From Marinomonas arctica (lineage in GTDB: Bacteria > Pseudomonadota > Gammaproteobacteria > Pseudomonadales > Marinomonadaceae): 64,000 nt of DNA. The notes beneath the pieces were generated by a model. It made no database searches. It was not told the origin of the DNA and saw nothing but the letters and a program-made list of their open reading frames with translations. Shown here one piece after another: positions 18,019 to 26,595 of this stretch (positions within the stretch are counted from its first letter, which is position 1; every line of letters begins with the position of its first letter). The stretch covers positions 124,001 to 188,000 of the forward strand of contig NZ_QHJF01000001.1 of NCBI RefSeq assembly GCF_003259225.1, read 5' to 3'. The position numbers and the translations under genes were made by a program.

Positions 18019-19173
18019 TCATACCCTTACAAGAGGAAGTGTCAAACTGGCTGTCGTGCCAGCACCCTCTATACTGTCTATTTCAAATTTCCCATGATGG
18101 GCTCTTGCGATGGCTTTCACAACCATCAACCCCAACCCTGTCCCATGTTGTTTCGTGGTGACAAAGCCTTCTTGCACATGCTCTAAATGCGCTTTTGACA
18201 TACCAATTCCGCGATCTTTAAAAGTCAGTGTCACATAGCCTTCATGATGACGCCAATGCAATCGCACCAAATCCCCTTCTGACTGAGCGTCAATCGCATT
18301 GTTCAATAAATTAAGCAGCGCCCCTAATAATGTTTCTTTATTGCATTGAATACAATCTGTCACCAAAAAGTCACAACCTTCCGCTTCGAGACGCATATTT
18401 TTTGGTTCACAAATTTCTTCGCAATGCTGGATCAGTTCCTTAATAAACTCATCGACAGTCAGCGTTTCGTCTAACTTTATTTCACTGCGCGAAAAGATCA
18501 ACATATCCCGAATTTGTTTTTCAATATTCGCCAATCTATCCGCCAGTTTATTCGCAAAAGTTTGGCGCATAACAGGAGGAAGATCCGGCTTTTGCAAATG
18601 GCCAGCGTACAAGGTGGCTGAAGAGAGTGGTGTTCTAATTTGATGAGCTAACGCCGCAACCATTTTGCCCATATTGGACAATCTTTCGTGGTGACTCAAC
18701 TTTTTCTGCAACAAATACGCTTCCGTCAAATCAACCAGAATCACCAACTGCCCTGGTACATTTCCCAACGAAGCGGTTTCTACACGAACACGACGCCCTG
18801 TCACCATACTCACATCATGACCATCGTCTTTTTGCGGGCGAAAACTTAATGGTACAATTTCACTCCAAGACTGCCCAATAAGAGAGAGATTAAACAGTCT
18901 GCCAGCTACAGGGTTTGCCATGACCACCACACCTTCTTCGTTTAACAATAAAACACCAACCGGCATGGATTCAAATAGCTGCTGAAATTGCAACACAAGT
19001 ACACGATTCTTATCTTGCTCTTGGCGCTTATCCTGCTCTGACTTTTCCAGCTGTTCGTATAATCGAACCACTTCCTGTTGAAGATCTAGATAAGATTTAG
19101 CCAACACATCTGAAGACTCGGAAAACGCTTTAAACGCGGCTTTTAATTCCGCAATTTCTTCATCTTTTGTCAC
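18019..19173 (-). CDS. flrB: Flagellar sensor histidine kinase FlrB/FleS
   Basis: A soluble histidine kinase of 384 residues without membrane helices, matching FlrB/FleS. It has an N-terminal coiled coil (about residues 1 to 55), a PAS-like domain (MPVGVLLLNEEGVVVMANPV), the H-box with the phospho-His (VAALAHQIRTPLSSATLY), and the ATPase domain with NLLNNAIDAQSEG, KDRGIGMSKAHLEH and GTGLGLMVVKAIARAHHG. The cognate regulator flrC follows after one base. The start is GTG at 19171-19173, overlapping the preceding stop codon; no better start is visible. Confidence 0.93.
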   Translation of the reverse strand: MTKDEEIAELKAAFKAFSESSDVLAKSYLDLQQEVVRLYEQLEKSEQDKRQEQDKNRVLVLQFQQLFESMPVGVLLLNEEGVVVMANPVAGRLFNLSLIGQSWSEIVPLSFRPQKDDGHDVSMVTGRRVRVETASLGNVPGQLVILVDLTEAYLLQKKLSHHERLSNMGKMVAALAHQIRTPLSSATLYAGHLQKPDLPPVMRQTFANKLADRLANIEKQIRDMLIFSRSEIKLDETLTVDEFIKELIQHCEEICEPKNMRLEAEGCDFLVTDCIQCNKETLLGALLNLLNNAIDAQSEGDLVRLHWRHHEGYVTLTFKDRGIGMSKAHLEHVQEGFVTTKQHGTGLGLMVVKAIARAHHGKFEIDSIEGAGTTASLTLPLVRV

Positions 19174-19643
19174 TAAAACTCCGATTTATCAATATTATAG
19201 CGACGCATTTTTTCAATAAGAGTGGTGCGTTGTATTTGAAGATTTTGAGCCGCTTTAGACACCACACCCTGAGTGGACACCAAGGCTTGACGAATCAGCA
19301 ACGCCTCTAGATGACGAACATGTAAATTCAAATTCACCCCAGAGGCCTGAGGAAACGTATGCAACTGTTTAATCTCTTTTAAAACAGACGACAACGTTTG
19401 TGACCGCCAAGGTAAAGGGCAAAACCAGACATTATAATCCCCCTCAACCTCCATAGATTCATTCAAAGAAATCACGGGCACCATTTCATCCAATTCAAAA
19501 GACGATATTGCTTTCCCTAATACGACAAAATCAGGTAAGTGAAACGCTGTCAACGACGTACTGTGTTCGATACCAATAAAAGTTAAGATGCTGGAAACAC
19601 TCGAAATTTCGTCGTCATCTAAACCACACAACCAAGCCTTCAC
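19173..19643 (-). CDS. FleQ/FlrA-like protein lacking the AAA+ sigma-54 activation domain
   Basis: The 156-residue product aligns at both ends with FleQ/FlrA, the flagellar master regulator, but has no middle. Residues 1 to about 97 resemble the FleQ N-terminal receiver-like domain (CGLDDDEISSVSSILTFIGI, then PLPWRSQTLSSVLKEIKQL). Residues about 104 to 156 match the FleQ C-terminus and Fis-type helix-turn-helix (VRHLEALLIRQALVSTQG, VVSKAAQNLQIQRTTLIEKM). The roughly 300-residue ATPase domain, with its Walker motifs, sigma-54 loop and c-di-GMP contacts, is absent and there is no frameshift remnant. It occupies the place of fleQ upstream of fleSR. GTG at 19641-19643 has AGGTG upstream. It should bind DNA but cannot by itself open sigma-54 promoters; a regulatory role is inferred. 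Confidence 0.85.
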   Translation of the reverse strand: MKAWLCGLDDDEISSVSSILTFIGIEHSTSLTAFHLPDFVVLGKAISSFELDEMVPVISLNESMEVEGDYNVWFCPLPWRSQTLSSVLKEIKQLHTFPQASGVNLNLHVRHLEALLIRQALVSTQGVVSKAAQNLQIQRTTLIEKMRRYNIDKSEF

Positions 19644-19733
19644 ACCATCACCTCAACCCTAAAAATGCACTTGTGATAATGTGTTTTCATCACCCATTTA
19701 CAAGCCGCATCGCCAATTTTCACCATAAAAATT

Positions 19734-20411
19734 TTATAATTTTGACAGCATTTCATCAAACGCTTGCTGCGAATCAAGTGGATTCTCATACCAAGGCAAC
19801 ACCCCTAATAAAGGCGCCGATAACATATTGGTAAGGCTAGCAAGATTCTCTTCAAAACAGGGCATTTTTTCTTTACCTGAGTTTGCAACCCAACCAACCA
19901 AAGACACCCCATCACGGACAATTGCTTCCGCGGTCAAAATAGCATGATTCAAACAACCAAGCTTCATATTAACAACCAGAATGACAGGAAAACGCAACGA
20001 CTTAGCCAGATCGGACAAAAACTCCCTATCATTTAAAGGCACTCTCCAACCACCCGCTCCCTCAATCAGTGCAAAATCATGGGGAGTCAGCAATGTACCT
20101 TTTATAAACCCTTCTAATCGAGAAGCCGTTACCAGCCGCCCCTCTTTCATCGCTGCAATATGGGGCGCAATCGCAGCCTCTAACACCACAGGATTTATTT
20201 GCTCATAGGACAAATTAACACTACTTGCTCGCTGCATCAGCAATGCATCACTATTACGCAAGTGATCTTCGATAAGCTCAGCACCGGCTGCAATCGGCTT
20301 TAATCCTATTGACTTAAGGCCAGCCCGTTTTGCCGCCTCCAGCAGCCCCACCGTGACATAAGTCTTACCTGCATCGGTATCAATACCCGTTACAAAAAAA
20401 CGTTTTTTCAC
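19734..20411 (-). CDS. bioD: Dethiobiotin synthetase
   Basis: BioD closes the ureido ring of dethiobiotin from diaminopelargonate, CO2 and ATP. The 225-residue product has the P-loop TGIDTDAGKTYVTVGLLEA at residues 8 to 26, the GLKPIAAG substrate segment and LIEGAGGWRVPLND. It is the last gene of the bioBFHCD run. The start is GTG at 20409-20411, with AGGAG six bases upstream, three bases after the bioC stop. Residue length is normal. Confidence 0.97.
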   Translation of the reverse strand: MKKRFFVTGIDTDAGKTYVTVGLLEAAKRAGLKSIGLKPIAAGAELIEDHLRNSDALLMQRASSVNLSYEQINPVVLEAAIAPHIAAMKEGRLVTASRLEGFIKGTLLTPHDFALIEGAGGWRVPLNDREFLSDLAKSLRFPVILVVNMKLGCLNHAILTAEAIVRDGVSLVGWVANSGKEKMPCFEENLASLTNMLSAPLLGVLPWYENPLDSQQAFDEMLSKL

Positions 20412-20414
20412 TCA

Positions 20415-21233
20415 CTACTCCTGAATTCTAATAGGCCGATGCGCCACAACAAACGAGACTTGATAACTCAGTGGGATACCAAACTCACGACGTTGTTTTT
20501 CATATTCGCGCAAAAATGCTTTCCACTTACTGGGTGAGACAGAGGCATTAGCAGCCTCTGCAATCAGACTTGCCCCCACTTTTTTTAACGAATAAACCGC
20601 CGCCTCTGGTGAATCAAACCACATTAAAATATCAGATAACGGAGAAGACAAAAGGTTCAACCCTGACGCTTTAACACATGCTACAAGCGCATCTGATGAC
20701 ATATAGTCATGAATATGCTTTTTATCATCTAGGCCACACCAAGCTTTAGTAATCTCTGGCATAGAACCTTGCGAAAGTGTTGAGAAAACCACATAGCCAC
20801 CAGGCTTTACGACACGATAAAGCTCTGCAAACAGATCCACAGGGCTAAGGCACCACTGAATAGCCAGACTCGAAAAAACCAAGTCACAAGACTGATCCTG
20901 AAGTGGCAATCGCTCAGCGTCAGCACAAACGTAATGGATATTTGACAAAGAGGTCGCGCCCTCTCTCGCAACAGCCAACATCTGTGGTGCCAGATCAAGC
21001 GCTATCGTGCATTTAGGCGTTAATTGCTCTGACAAGGCCGCCAATGCCTGACCGGTTCCCGTACCAAGATCCAGTACGACATCCGCCTGACTGAGAGGCA
21101 ACATGGCCAAAAGTCGATTGAGAACAATTTTTTGAAAATCCGCATAAGAATCATAAGATTGCGAAGCACGATCAAAACGCTTAGCCAATTGCCGCTTATA
21201 GCTAAGCGTCGATATATCAGGGGTTATTAGCAT
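20415..21233 (-). CDS. bioC: Malonyl-ACP O-methyltransferase BioC
   Basis: BioC methylates malonyl-ACP so that the fatty acid system can build the pimeloyl chain. The 272-residue protein has the N-terminal KRQLAKRFDRASQSYDSYAD, the SAM-binding loop VVLDLGTGTGQALAAL at about residues 56 to 71, and a later LVFSSLAIQWC and LYRVVKPGGYVVFSTL. The start is ATG at 21231-21233 and overlaps the end of bioH by 17 bases. Its role pairs directly with BioH, which removes the methyl group when the chain is complete. Confidence 0.96.
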   Translation of the reverse strand: MLITPDISTLSYKRQLAKRFDRASQSYDSYADFQKIVLNRLLAMLPLSQADVVLDLGTGTGQALAALSEQLTPKCTIALDLAPQMLAVAREGATSLSNIHYVCADAERLPLQDQSCDLVFSSLAIQWCLSPVDLFAELYRVVKPGGYVVFSTLSQGSMPEITKAWCGLDDKKHIHDYMSSDALVACVKASGLNLLSSPLSDILMWFDSPEAAVYSLKKVGASLIAEAANASVSPSKWKAFLREYEKQRREFGIPLSYQVSFVVAHRPIRIQE

Positions 21234-22020
21234 CGATAAAGTTTTCTATATGACGTACACACGCCTCTTCATCTTCAAGAAAAGACTGATGCGCACAATT
21301 GGACAGTACAACACAGTGCTGCAAAGGGTTTACATCAGCTTGTTGTTCAAATGACTTGTTCGAAACCAACACATCCTTACCACCAAGTATGTGTAAATTA
21401 GGACGATCTAAAAGCGACCACTCACGGCGCACATCAAGCCCTTTTAGCAACCGAAGACCACCAATTAAAGCCGGTCGGCTCAAGGTTTTCACGGGTAAAA
21501 AAGCCTGTAGTTGTTTCACCAAAGCCCGTTCATTATCGGCGCCCTTGGCTTGCAACATCACAAAACGCTTTAGACCCTCTTCCGGTGATTGATCAACCAA
21601 GCTTGCAAAAGTATCGAAGTCCTCGACAGACATCGCATTGTCCCAGCCCTCTCGCTTTATAAAGCTCGGCGAAGACGACAAGGTAATCAACCCTGTCACA
21701 CAACTAGAGCGACGCGCGGCGACATAAGCCGATACCATGCCACCTAAAGACCAACCAATCCACCACGACTCTTTTGGTGCGACATCAATCAATTGCTCAG
21801 ATAACGCATCAATATCGTAATTAGGGCCAATGCGAGAGCGAGAAATCCACTGTTCGTCCAGCGAAATACCAGGTAAATTGGCAACAACAACATAAAAGCG
21901 CTCACTTAGACGTAAAGCAAACGAACGCATTACTTCTTTCGGCATAGCCCAACCAGATACCATAAAAATAGCTTGATTAGACGCGTCTCCAAACGCTTCT
22001 GTTTCAATACGTGCTCGCAT
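21217..22020 (-). CDS. bioH: Pimeloyl-ACP methyl ester carboxylesterase BioH
   Basis: BioH is the alpha/beta hydrolase that hydrolyses pimeloyl-ACP methyl ester and ends chain elongation in biotin synthesis. The 267-residue product has the nucleophile elbow WWIGWSLGGMVSAY at about residues 91 to 104 with Ser in GWSLG, an Asp region (LHILGGKDVLVSNKS), and the terminal His in SNCAHQSFLED. It lies between bioF and bioC, overlapping bioC. ATG at 22020 is the start, 39 bases after bioF. Confidence 0.94.
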   Translation of the reverse strand: MRARIETEAFGDASNQAIFMVSGWAMPKEVMRSFALRLSERFYVVVANLPGISLDEQWISRSRIGPNYDIDALSEQLIDVAPKESWWIGWSLGGMVSAYVAARRSSCVTGLITLSSSPSFIKREGWDNAMSVEDFDTFASLVDQSPEEGLKRFVMLQAKGADNERALVKQLQAFLPVKTLSRPALIGGLRLLKGLDVRREWSLLDRPNLHILGGKDVLVSNKSFEQQADVNPLQHCVVLSNCAHQSFLEDEEACVRHIENFIDANNP

Positions 22021-22059
22021 GCTGCCCCTCTGTTACTTTGGATTTAAACGTCTTGCATT

Positions 22060-23244
22060 TCAAAGTGTCGCTGTTAACACCTTTTCGAGTGAATCACATA
22101 ATAACACTAAATCGTCATCAGAGTGGGCGGCACTTAAGGTAATTCGCAAACGCGCACGGCCGACTGGCACCGTCGGCGGACGAATCGCCGTACACCAAAT
22201 CCCAAGTGTTTTTAACTGCTCGCCAATATCGAGCGCGGCTTTACTGTCGCCCACAATAATTGGCTGAATGGCCGTATTGGAAGGCATCAGCTCAACCGGA
22301 AGCGACTGAACTCTTTGGCGAAAATACTCAATATGTCGAGCTAATCTCTCGCGCCTATCCTGACCTTCTGCTGACTGAATAATCTGCAACGACGCCAACG
22401 TCGCACTCGCAATGGCTGGCGACATCGATGTGGTATACACATAAGGCCGAGCAAACTGCGTCAGATACTCAGCGTAGTCATGAGACGTCGCCACGAACGC
22501 GCCAGCGGTGCCAAACGCTTTACCAAAGGTACCCACTAAGATAGGTAGACTATTGGCATTCAAACCCGACAGAGATAAACAACCTTTACCCTGTTCCCCT
22601 AGGCAGCCCAAGCCGTGAGCATCATCCACCATAAACATCCATTCATGCTGACGCGCTAATCTAGACAGTTCAAGCAACGGCGCCACATCGCCATCCATAC
22701 TAAATACACCGTCTGTGACCAATAGCCCTGGCGTGGCAGATTTAGCCAACAGTCTTTCCGCGCTCACCACATCGCCATGCAGATAACGACGCAGCGAGGC
22801 CTGCGCCAACATTGCACCATCAATCAAGGAAGCATGATTGAGCTTATCTTGTAATACTGGGCGATTTTTATCCGCCAGCGCCGATATCACGCCTAGATTC
22901 GCCATATACCCCGTACTAAACAACATCACTCGATCGTAACCAAGCCAATCCGCTAACGCGTCCTCGAGCGCTTGATGGGGCGCTAAATGCCCACATACCA
23001 AATGCGATGAACCACCACCAACACCATACTTTAGCGCACCAAGCTGCAATGCCTGAATAACATCAGGATGATCTGCCAACCCAAGATAGTCGTTAGAACA
23101 AAAGGCGGTATAAGCTTGGTTATTAATACGAGTGTGGGGGGTTTGTGCACTGTCCAGCGTAATGGTACGACGCATCAGATTGTGTTGGCGGCGCTCTGCA
23201 AGCGCCACCAATACCCAATCCGGTGTATTAAACACTGGCTTCAT
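22060..23244 (-). CDS. bioF: 8-amino-7-oxononanoate synthase
   Basis: BioF is the PLP enzyme that condenses pimeloyl-ACP and alanine. The 394-residue product carries [20 protein letters not shown] near the N-terminus, [18 protein letters not shown], and the PLP-Lys motif [15 protein letters not shown] at about residues 231 to 245. The start, ATG at 23242-23244, lies 17 bases inside the end of bioB. Length is normal for the family. Confidence 0.97.
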   Translation of the reverse strand: MKPVFNTPDWVLVALAERRQHNLMRRTITLDSAQTPHTRINNQAYTAFCSNDYLGLADHPDVIQALQLGALKYGVGGGSSHLVCGHLAPHQALEDALADWLGYDRVMLFSTGYMANLGVISALADKNRPVLQDKLNHASLIDGAMLAQASLRRYLHGDVVSAERLLAKSATPGLLVTDGVFSMDGDVAPLLELSRLARQHEWMFMVDDAHGLGCLGEQGKGCLSLSGLNANSLPILVGTFGKAFGTAGAFVATSHDYAEYLTQFARPYVYTTSMSPAIASATLASLQIIQSAEGQDRRERLARHIEYFRQRVQSLPVELMPSNTAIQPIIVGDSKAALDIGEQLKTLGIWCTAIRPPTVPVGRARLRITLSAAHSDDDLVLLCDSLEKVLTATL

Positions 23245-24322
23245 AAAATAACTTCGACTCTTCTTGCTTCACAACTTGTGCCGCAATGGCTTCTACAACC
23301 GCCTCATCAGAATGTGCTTCACGTTTCTCAGGGTTGATGCCTAAAGTGGCAAACAAAGCCATATCTTTATCGGCTTCTGGGTTGCCTGTCGTTAGCAACT
23401 TCTCGCCATAAAAAATGGAATTTGCCCCTGCCATGAAGCACAAAGCTTGCGTCTGTTCATTCATTCCTTGACGGCCTGCTGATAAGCGCACGTGGGACTT
23501 TGGCATCAAAATACGCGCCACTGCGATGGTGCGAATAAACTCAAAAGTATCCAGATCTTCAACGTTTTCTAATGGTGTTCCTTCTACCTTGACCAGCATA
23601 TTAATTGGCACACTCTCAGGATGCGGAGACATTTGAGACAGTTGACGCAACAGACCGACACGATCTTTTTGCTCTTCACCCATGCCCATAATGCCACCAC
23701 AGCAAAGCTTAATGCCGGAGTCACGGACTCGGGATAAAGTATCAAGACGGTCTTGGTAAGTTCGCGTGGTGATTATGCTATCGTAAAACTCAGCTGACGT
23801 GTCTAAGTTGTGGTTGTAATAATCAAGCCCTACTTCCGACAAGCGCTTGGCCTGATCGTCGTTTAACGACCCTAAAGTAACGCAGGACTCTAACCCTAAC
23901 GATTTAACACCTTTGATCATTTCAAGCACATAAGGAAAGTCTTTTTCTGATGGATGCTTCCACGCCGCTCCCATGCAAAAACGGCTTGCACCTTTTTCTT
24001 TCGCCAACGCCGCTTCTTCAAGCACCTTTTGCACTTCCATTAACTTTTCTTTTTCAAGCTCAGTATTGTAATGACCGCTTTGTGGGCAGTATTTACAATC
24101 TTCTGGACAAGCGCCGGTTTTGATCGACAACAGCGTACTGACTTGCACTTCGTTAGGCGCAAAGTTTTCTCTATGGACCGTCTGAGCACGAAACATTAAA
24201 TCCATAAAGGGCAAATCAAATAAGGCTTTTATTTCGGCATGAGTCCAGTCAAAACGCGGTGCACTGATATTACTGGCAGACATATTCGCTACAGACACAT
24301 TTGTAGACGTACTTAAAGACAT
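23228..24322 (-). CDS. bioB: Biotin synthase
   Basis: BioB is the radical SAM enzyme that inserts sulfur into dethiobiotin. The 364-residue protein has the CxxxCxxC cluster motif at Cys72, Cys76 and Cys79 ([15 protein letters not shown]), then [28 protein letters not shown] and [14 protein letters not shown], which support the second cluster and substrate site. ATG at 24320-24322 is preceded by GAGG. It is the first gene of the biotin operon, and a promoter with a perfect -35 box lies 33 bases upstream (see 24355-24382). Confidence 0.98.
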   Translation of the reverse strand: MSLSTSTNVSVANMSASNISAPRFDWTHAEIKALFDLPFMDLMFRAQTVHRENFAPNEVQVSTLLSIKTGACPEDCKYCPQSGHYNTELEKEKLMEVQKVLEEAALAKEKGASRFCMGAAWKHPSEKDFPYVLEMIKGVKSLGLESCVTLGSLNDDQAKRLSEVGLDYYNHNLDTSAEFYDSIITTRTYQDRLDTLSRVRDSGIKLCCGGIMGMGEEQKDRVGLLRQLSQMSPHPESVPINMLVKVEGTPLENVEDLDTFEFIRTIAVARILMPKSHVRLSAGRQGMNEQTQALCFMAGANSIFYGEKLLTTGNPEADKDMALFATLGINPEKREAHSDEAVVEAIAAQVVKQEESKLFYEASV

Positions 24323-24354
24323 AGTATCCTCGATCCATAAAAATTAATGGAGCA

Positions 24355-24382
24355 ATACTAATGGACTGGAAAAAACTGTCAA
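24355..24382 (-). promoter_or_regulatory. Candidate sigma-70 promoter of bioB
   Basis: On the minus strand TTGACA (24377-24382) and TAGTAT (24355-24360) are separated by 16 bases, which puts the transcript start about 25 bases before the bioB ATG. The promoter overlaps the first codons of the divergent comF. The call is by eye. Confidence 0.6.
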
Positions 24383-25107
24383 CTGAAAAAATAACAGAGG
24401 TTTACTACAGTGTATTTTTAAACCAATGCTATCTTTGTAACACAAAATGCAAAAATACCGTATGCCAAGCCTGCCTCGAAGGCCTCCCACTCAACGTAAT
24501 TCACTGCCACCGCTGCAAACGCCCCACTCACCACACCAACATGCTATGCGGAAGCTGCCAGACCACTTCTCCAACATACCAACGGTGCATCGCACCTTAT
24601 CGTTTCGAGGGGATTATAAAAACACTGATTCATAGCATTAAGTTTCATCAAGGAACCCACTACATACGACCACTCACCTATTTACTCAGCGAGCATCTTA
24701 TTGAGTCATATGCAGCTGAAAGCTGGCCAGATCAAATCCTCTATGTACCCAGCCATCCAAGTCGAATTAAAGAGCGTGGATTTTGCCAAACAAACACGAT
24801 GAGCAACCAGTTAGCAAAAAATCTCAAACGGCATCTGGGGGAAAAATGTCCCACCATCCCGAAACACAATCCATTAAAAAAAGTAAAAAATACCCAAGCC
24901 CAACATTCACTCAGCCGCAAAGAACGCTTAACAAGCCCTCAAAGCAGCTATGAGATTAATGCCCCTATCAGTAAGCATGTGGCGCTATTCGATGATGTCA
25001 TGACCACGGGAAGTACAATAGAAAACTGCACCACATTACTATTAAAAGCAGGAGCAGAGCGCGTTGATGTTTGGGTGATCGCTCGAACACCCGACAAAGC
25101 ACATTAA
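24361..25107 (+). CDS. comF: ComF family phosphoribosyltransferase-like protein
   Basis: ComF-family proteins have a zinc-binding N-terminus and a phosphoribosyltransferase fold, and are linked to DNA uptake in naturally competent bacteria. The 248-residue product has Cys pairs at the N-terminus (CYLCNTKCKNTVCQACLEG, HCHRCKRPTHH, CGSC) and the PRPP loop VALFDDVMTTGSTIENC near residue 210 to 226. ATG at 24361 has GGAG 8 bases upstream. It starts 38 bases from bioB in the opposite direction, an arrangement that I know from other gammaproteobacteria, and is followed by bioA after 77 bases. Its link to biotin is positional only. Confidence 0.9.
   Translation: MDWKKLSTEKITEVYYSVFLNQCYLCNTKCKNTVCQACLEGLPLNVIHCHRCKRPTHHTNMLCGSCQTTSPTYQRCIAPYRFEGIIKTLIHSIKFHQGTHYIRPLTYLLSEHLIESYAAESWPDQILYVPSHPSRIKERGFCQTNTMSNQLAKNLKRHLGEKCPTIPKHNPLKKVKNTQAQHSLSRKERLTSPQSSYEINAPISKHVALFDDVMTTGSTIENCTTLLLKAGAERVDVWVIARTPDKAH
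24376..24407. promoter_or_regulatory. Candidate BirA (biotin repressor) operator
   Basis: The known BirA consensus is TTGTAAACC, a spacer of 14 to 16, then GGTTTACAA. Here CTGTCAACT (24376-24384, 6 of 9 matches), a 14-base spacer and GGTTTACTA (24399-24407, 8 of 9) have that layout. The site covers the -35 box of the bioB promoter, so bound BirA would block it, which is how the repressor works in E. coli. It lies within the comF coding sequence. Confidence 0.5.
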
Positions 25108-25184
25108 GCCGCCACTGCTATGACAATCTAGCCATCTGACCTCGCTTTGCTTTAGTATGCGCTGAACAAAGCAAGGTGGACCTT

Positions 25185-26471
25185 ATGAAAACAGATCAAG
25201 AATACTTGGATTTAGACAAACAACTTCTCTGGCACCCGTACACATCCATGAGCCAACCCAGCCCACACTTTTTGGTCAAAAAAGCGGTTGGCTGTGACAT
25301 TACACTGAGCGATGGGCGCATATTAATTGATGGCATGTCATCATGGTGGAGTGTTATTCACGGCTACAATCACCCTAGAATCAACACAGCCATTCAGCAA
25401 CAACTGACACAGCTCTCCCACGTTATGTTTGGTGGACTCACTCACAAACCCGCTATTGACCTTGCCGAAACACTCATTGCCATCAGCCCAGGCGATCTAC
25501 AACGGGTCTTCTTCTCTGATTCAGGTTCAGTTTCCGTTGAAGTGGGGCTAAAAATGGCCATCCAATATTGGCATACTCAAGGACAACCAAGTAAACAATT
25601 TTTTGTCACGCCCAAAAGCGGCTACCATGGAGACACATTTGCCGCCATGTCCGTCTGCGACCCTGATAATGGTATGCACCATTTATTTAGTGGCGCACTG
25701 ACACAACAGTTCTTTATCTCTGCCCCCCCTACCGGACTGGAAGCTCCGATCAAACCAGAATATTTACACGAAATAAGAGCCATGTTTGAAGCGAACCACG
25801 CACAGTTAGCAGGCTTCATCATCGAGCCTGTTGTGCAAAATGCCGGCGGCATGCGCTTCTATAATCCAGAATATTTAAACCACATACGCGCTCTTTGTGA
25901 CGAATTCGACATCCTTCTAATCTTTGATGAAATCGCGACAGGATTTGGCAGAACTGGAAAACTTTTTGCGACCGATCACACCAACATTTGCCCAGACATT
26001 ATGTGCGTTGGTAAAGCGCTAACGGGGGGATATATGACGTTGGCAGCCACCCTAACCAATGACAAAGTTGCCCTAGGTATCAGCGAAAATGATGGCGTCT
26101 TTATGCATGGCCCAACCTTCATGGGCAACCCTCTCGCCTGCTCCGCTGCGAATGCCAGTCTATCCCTGCTGATGAGATACAATATTCCAGAAAAGATTAC
26201 TCAACTCGAAAACTGGATGAAGACCGCTCTTGCCCCTTGTGCAAAGCTTGAACAAGTTGAAGAGGTTCGATGCTTTGGCGGCATTGGCGTTGTTGAATTG
26301 AAAAACTCAGTTAACTTACACAAAATACAACCAAAATTCGTCGAACTTGGTGTATGGATACGGCCTTTTGGCAAGCTCATCTACCTAATGCCGCCTTATG
26401 TTATTAGCCAACAACAAGTGCAAACATTGGCTAAAGCCATCTACCAAGTAGTAAGTGAAGAGCCTTGTTAA
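25185..26471 (+). CDS. bioA: Adenosylmethionine--8-amino-7-oxononanoate aminotransferase
   Basis: BioA is the PLP aminotransferase that converts 8-amino-7-oxononanoate to diaminopelargonate using SAM. The 428-residue product has LWHPYTSMSQPSPHF near the N-terminus, LIDGMSSWWSVIHGYNHPRI, IFDEIATGFGRTGKLF, and the PLP-Lys motif CVGKALTGGYM at about residues 275 to 285. I chose ATG at 25185, preceded by AAGGTGG, over a GTG nine bases upstream that falls inside that site. It supplies the step between BioF and BioD but lies apart from bioBFHCD. An inverted repeat GCTTTG/CAAAGC lies in the leader just before the ribosome-binding site; its role is unknown. Confidence 0.96.
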   Translation: MKTDQEYLDLDKQLLWHPYTSMSQPSPHFLVKKAVGCDITLSDGRILIDGMSSWWSVIHGYNHPRINTAIQQQLTQLSHVMFGGLTHKPAIDLAETLIAISPGDLQRVFFSDSGSVSVEVGLKMAIQYWHTQGQPSKQFFVTPKSGYHGDTFAAMSVCDPDNGMHHLFSGALTQQFFISAPPTGLEAPIKPEYLHEIRAMFEANHAQLAGFIIEPVVQNAGGMRFYNPEYLNHIRALCDEFDILLIFDEIATGFGRTGKLFATDHTNICPDIMCVGKALTGGYMTLAATLTNDKVALGISENDGVFMHGPTFMGNPLACSAANASLSLLMRYNIPEKITQLENWMKTALAPCAKLEQVEEVRCFGGIGVVELKNSVNLHKIQPKFVELGVWIRPFGKLIYLMPPYVISQQQVQTLAKAIYQVVSEEPC

Positions 26472-26491
26472 CCCACCAGACCAGAAGGTTG

Positions 26492-26583
26492 AATAATAAA
26501 TTGTAGGTCGGCATTTATGCCGACAAAAAGCTTATTCACTGAATCAAGCATTGCCGGCCCAAAGGCACGATCTACAAAATATT
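26492..26583. repeat. REP/MITE-like element with internal hairpins
   Basis: An intergenic element of about 92 bases bounded by imperfect inverted repeats: the left end has TTGTAGGTCGGCA (26501-26513) and the right end, read in reverse, has TTGTAGATCGTGCC. Inside is a perfect 8-base hairpin GTCGGCAT-TT-ATGCCGAC (26508-26525), and near the right end a GC-rich TGCCGGCC...GGCA hairpin. It lies between bioA and the chemoreceptor gene, both reading towards it, so it could also end transcription. No transposase gene is present. Confidence 0.6.
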
Positions 26584-26595
26584 CTTTTTTACGAC

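Noticed and set aside
19644..19733. Sigma-54 promoter before the FleQ-like gene
   Set aside because: A TTGGC-like string is present, but the GG and GC elements do not have the required 10-base spacing.
24399..24424. GGTTTA and TTAAACC as an outward-facing inverted repeat in comF
   Set aside because: The arms face the wrong way for a BirA site (GGTT should be on the right side). The overlapping arrangement at 24376-24407 fits better.
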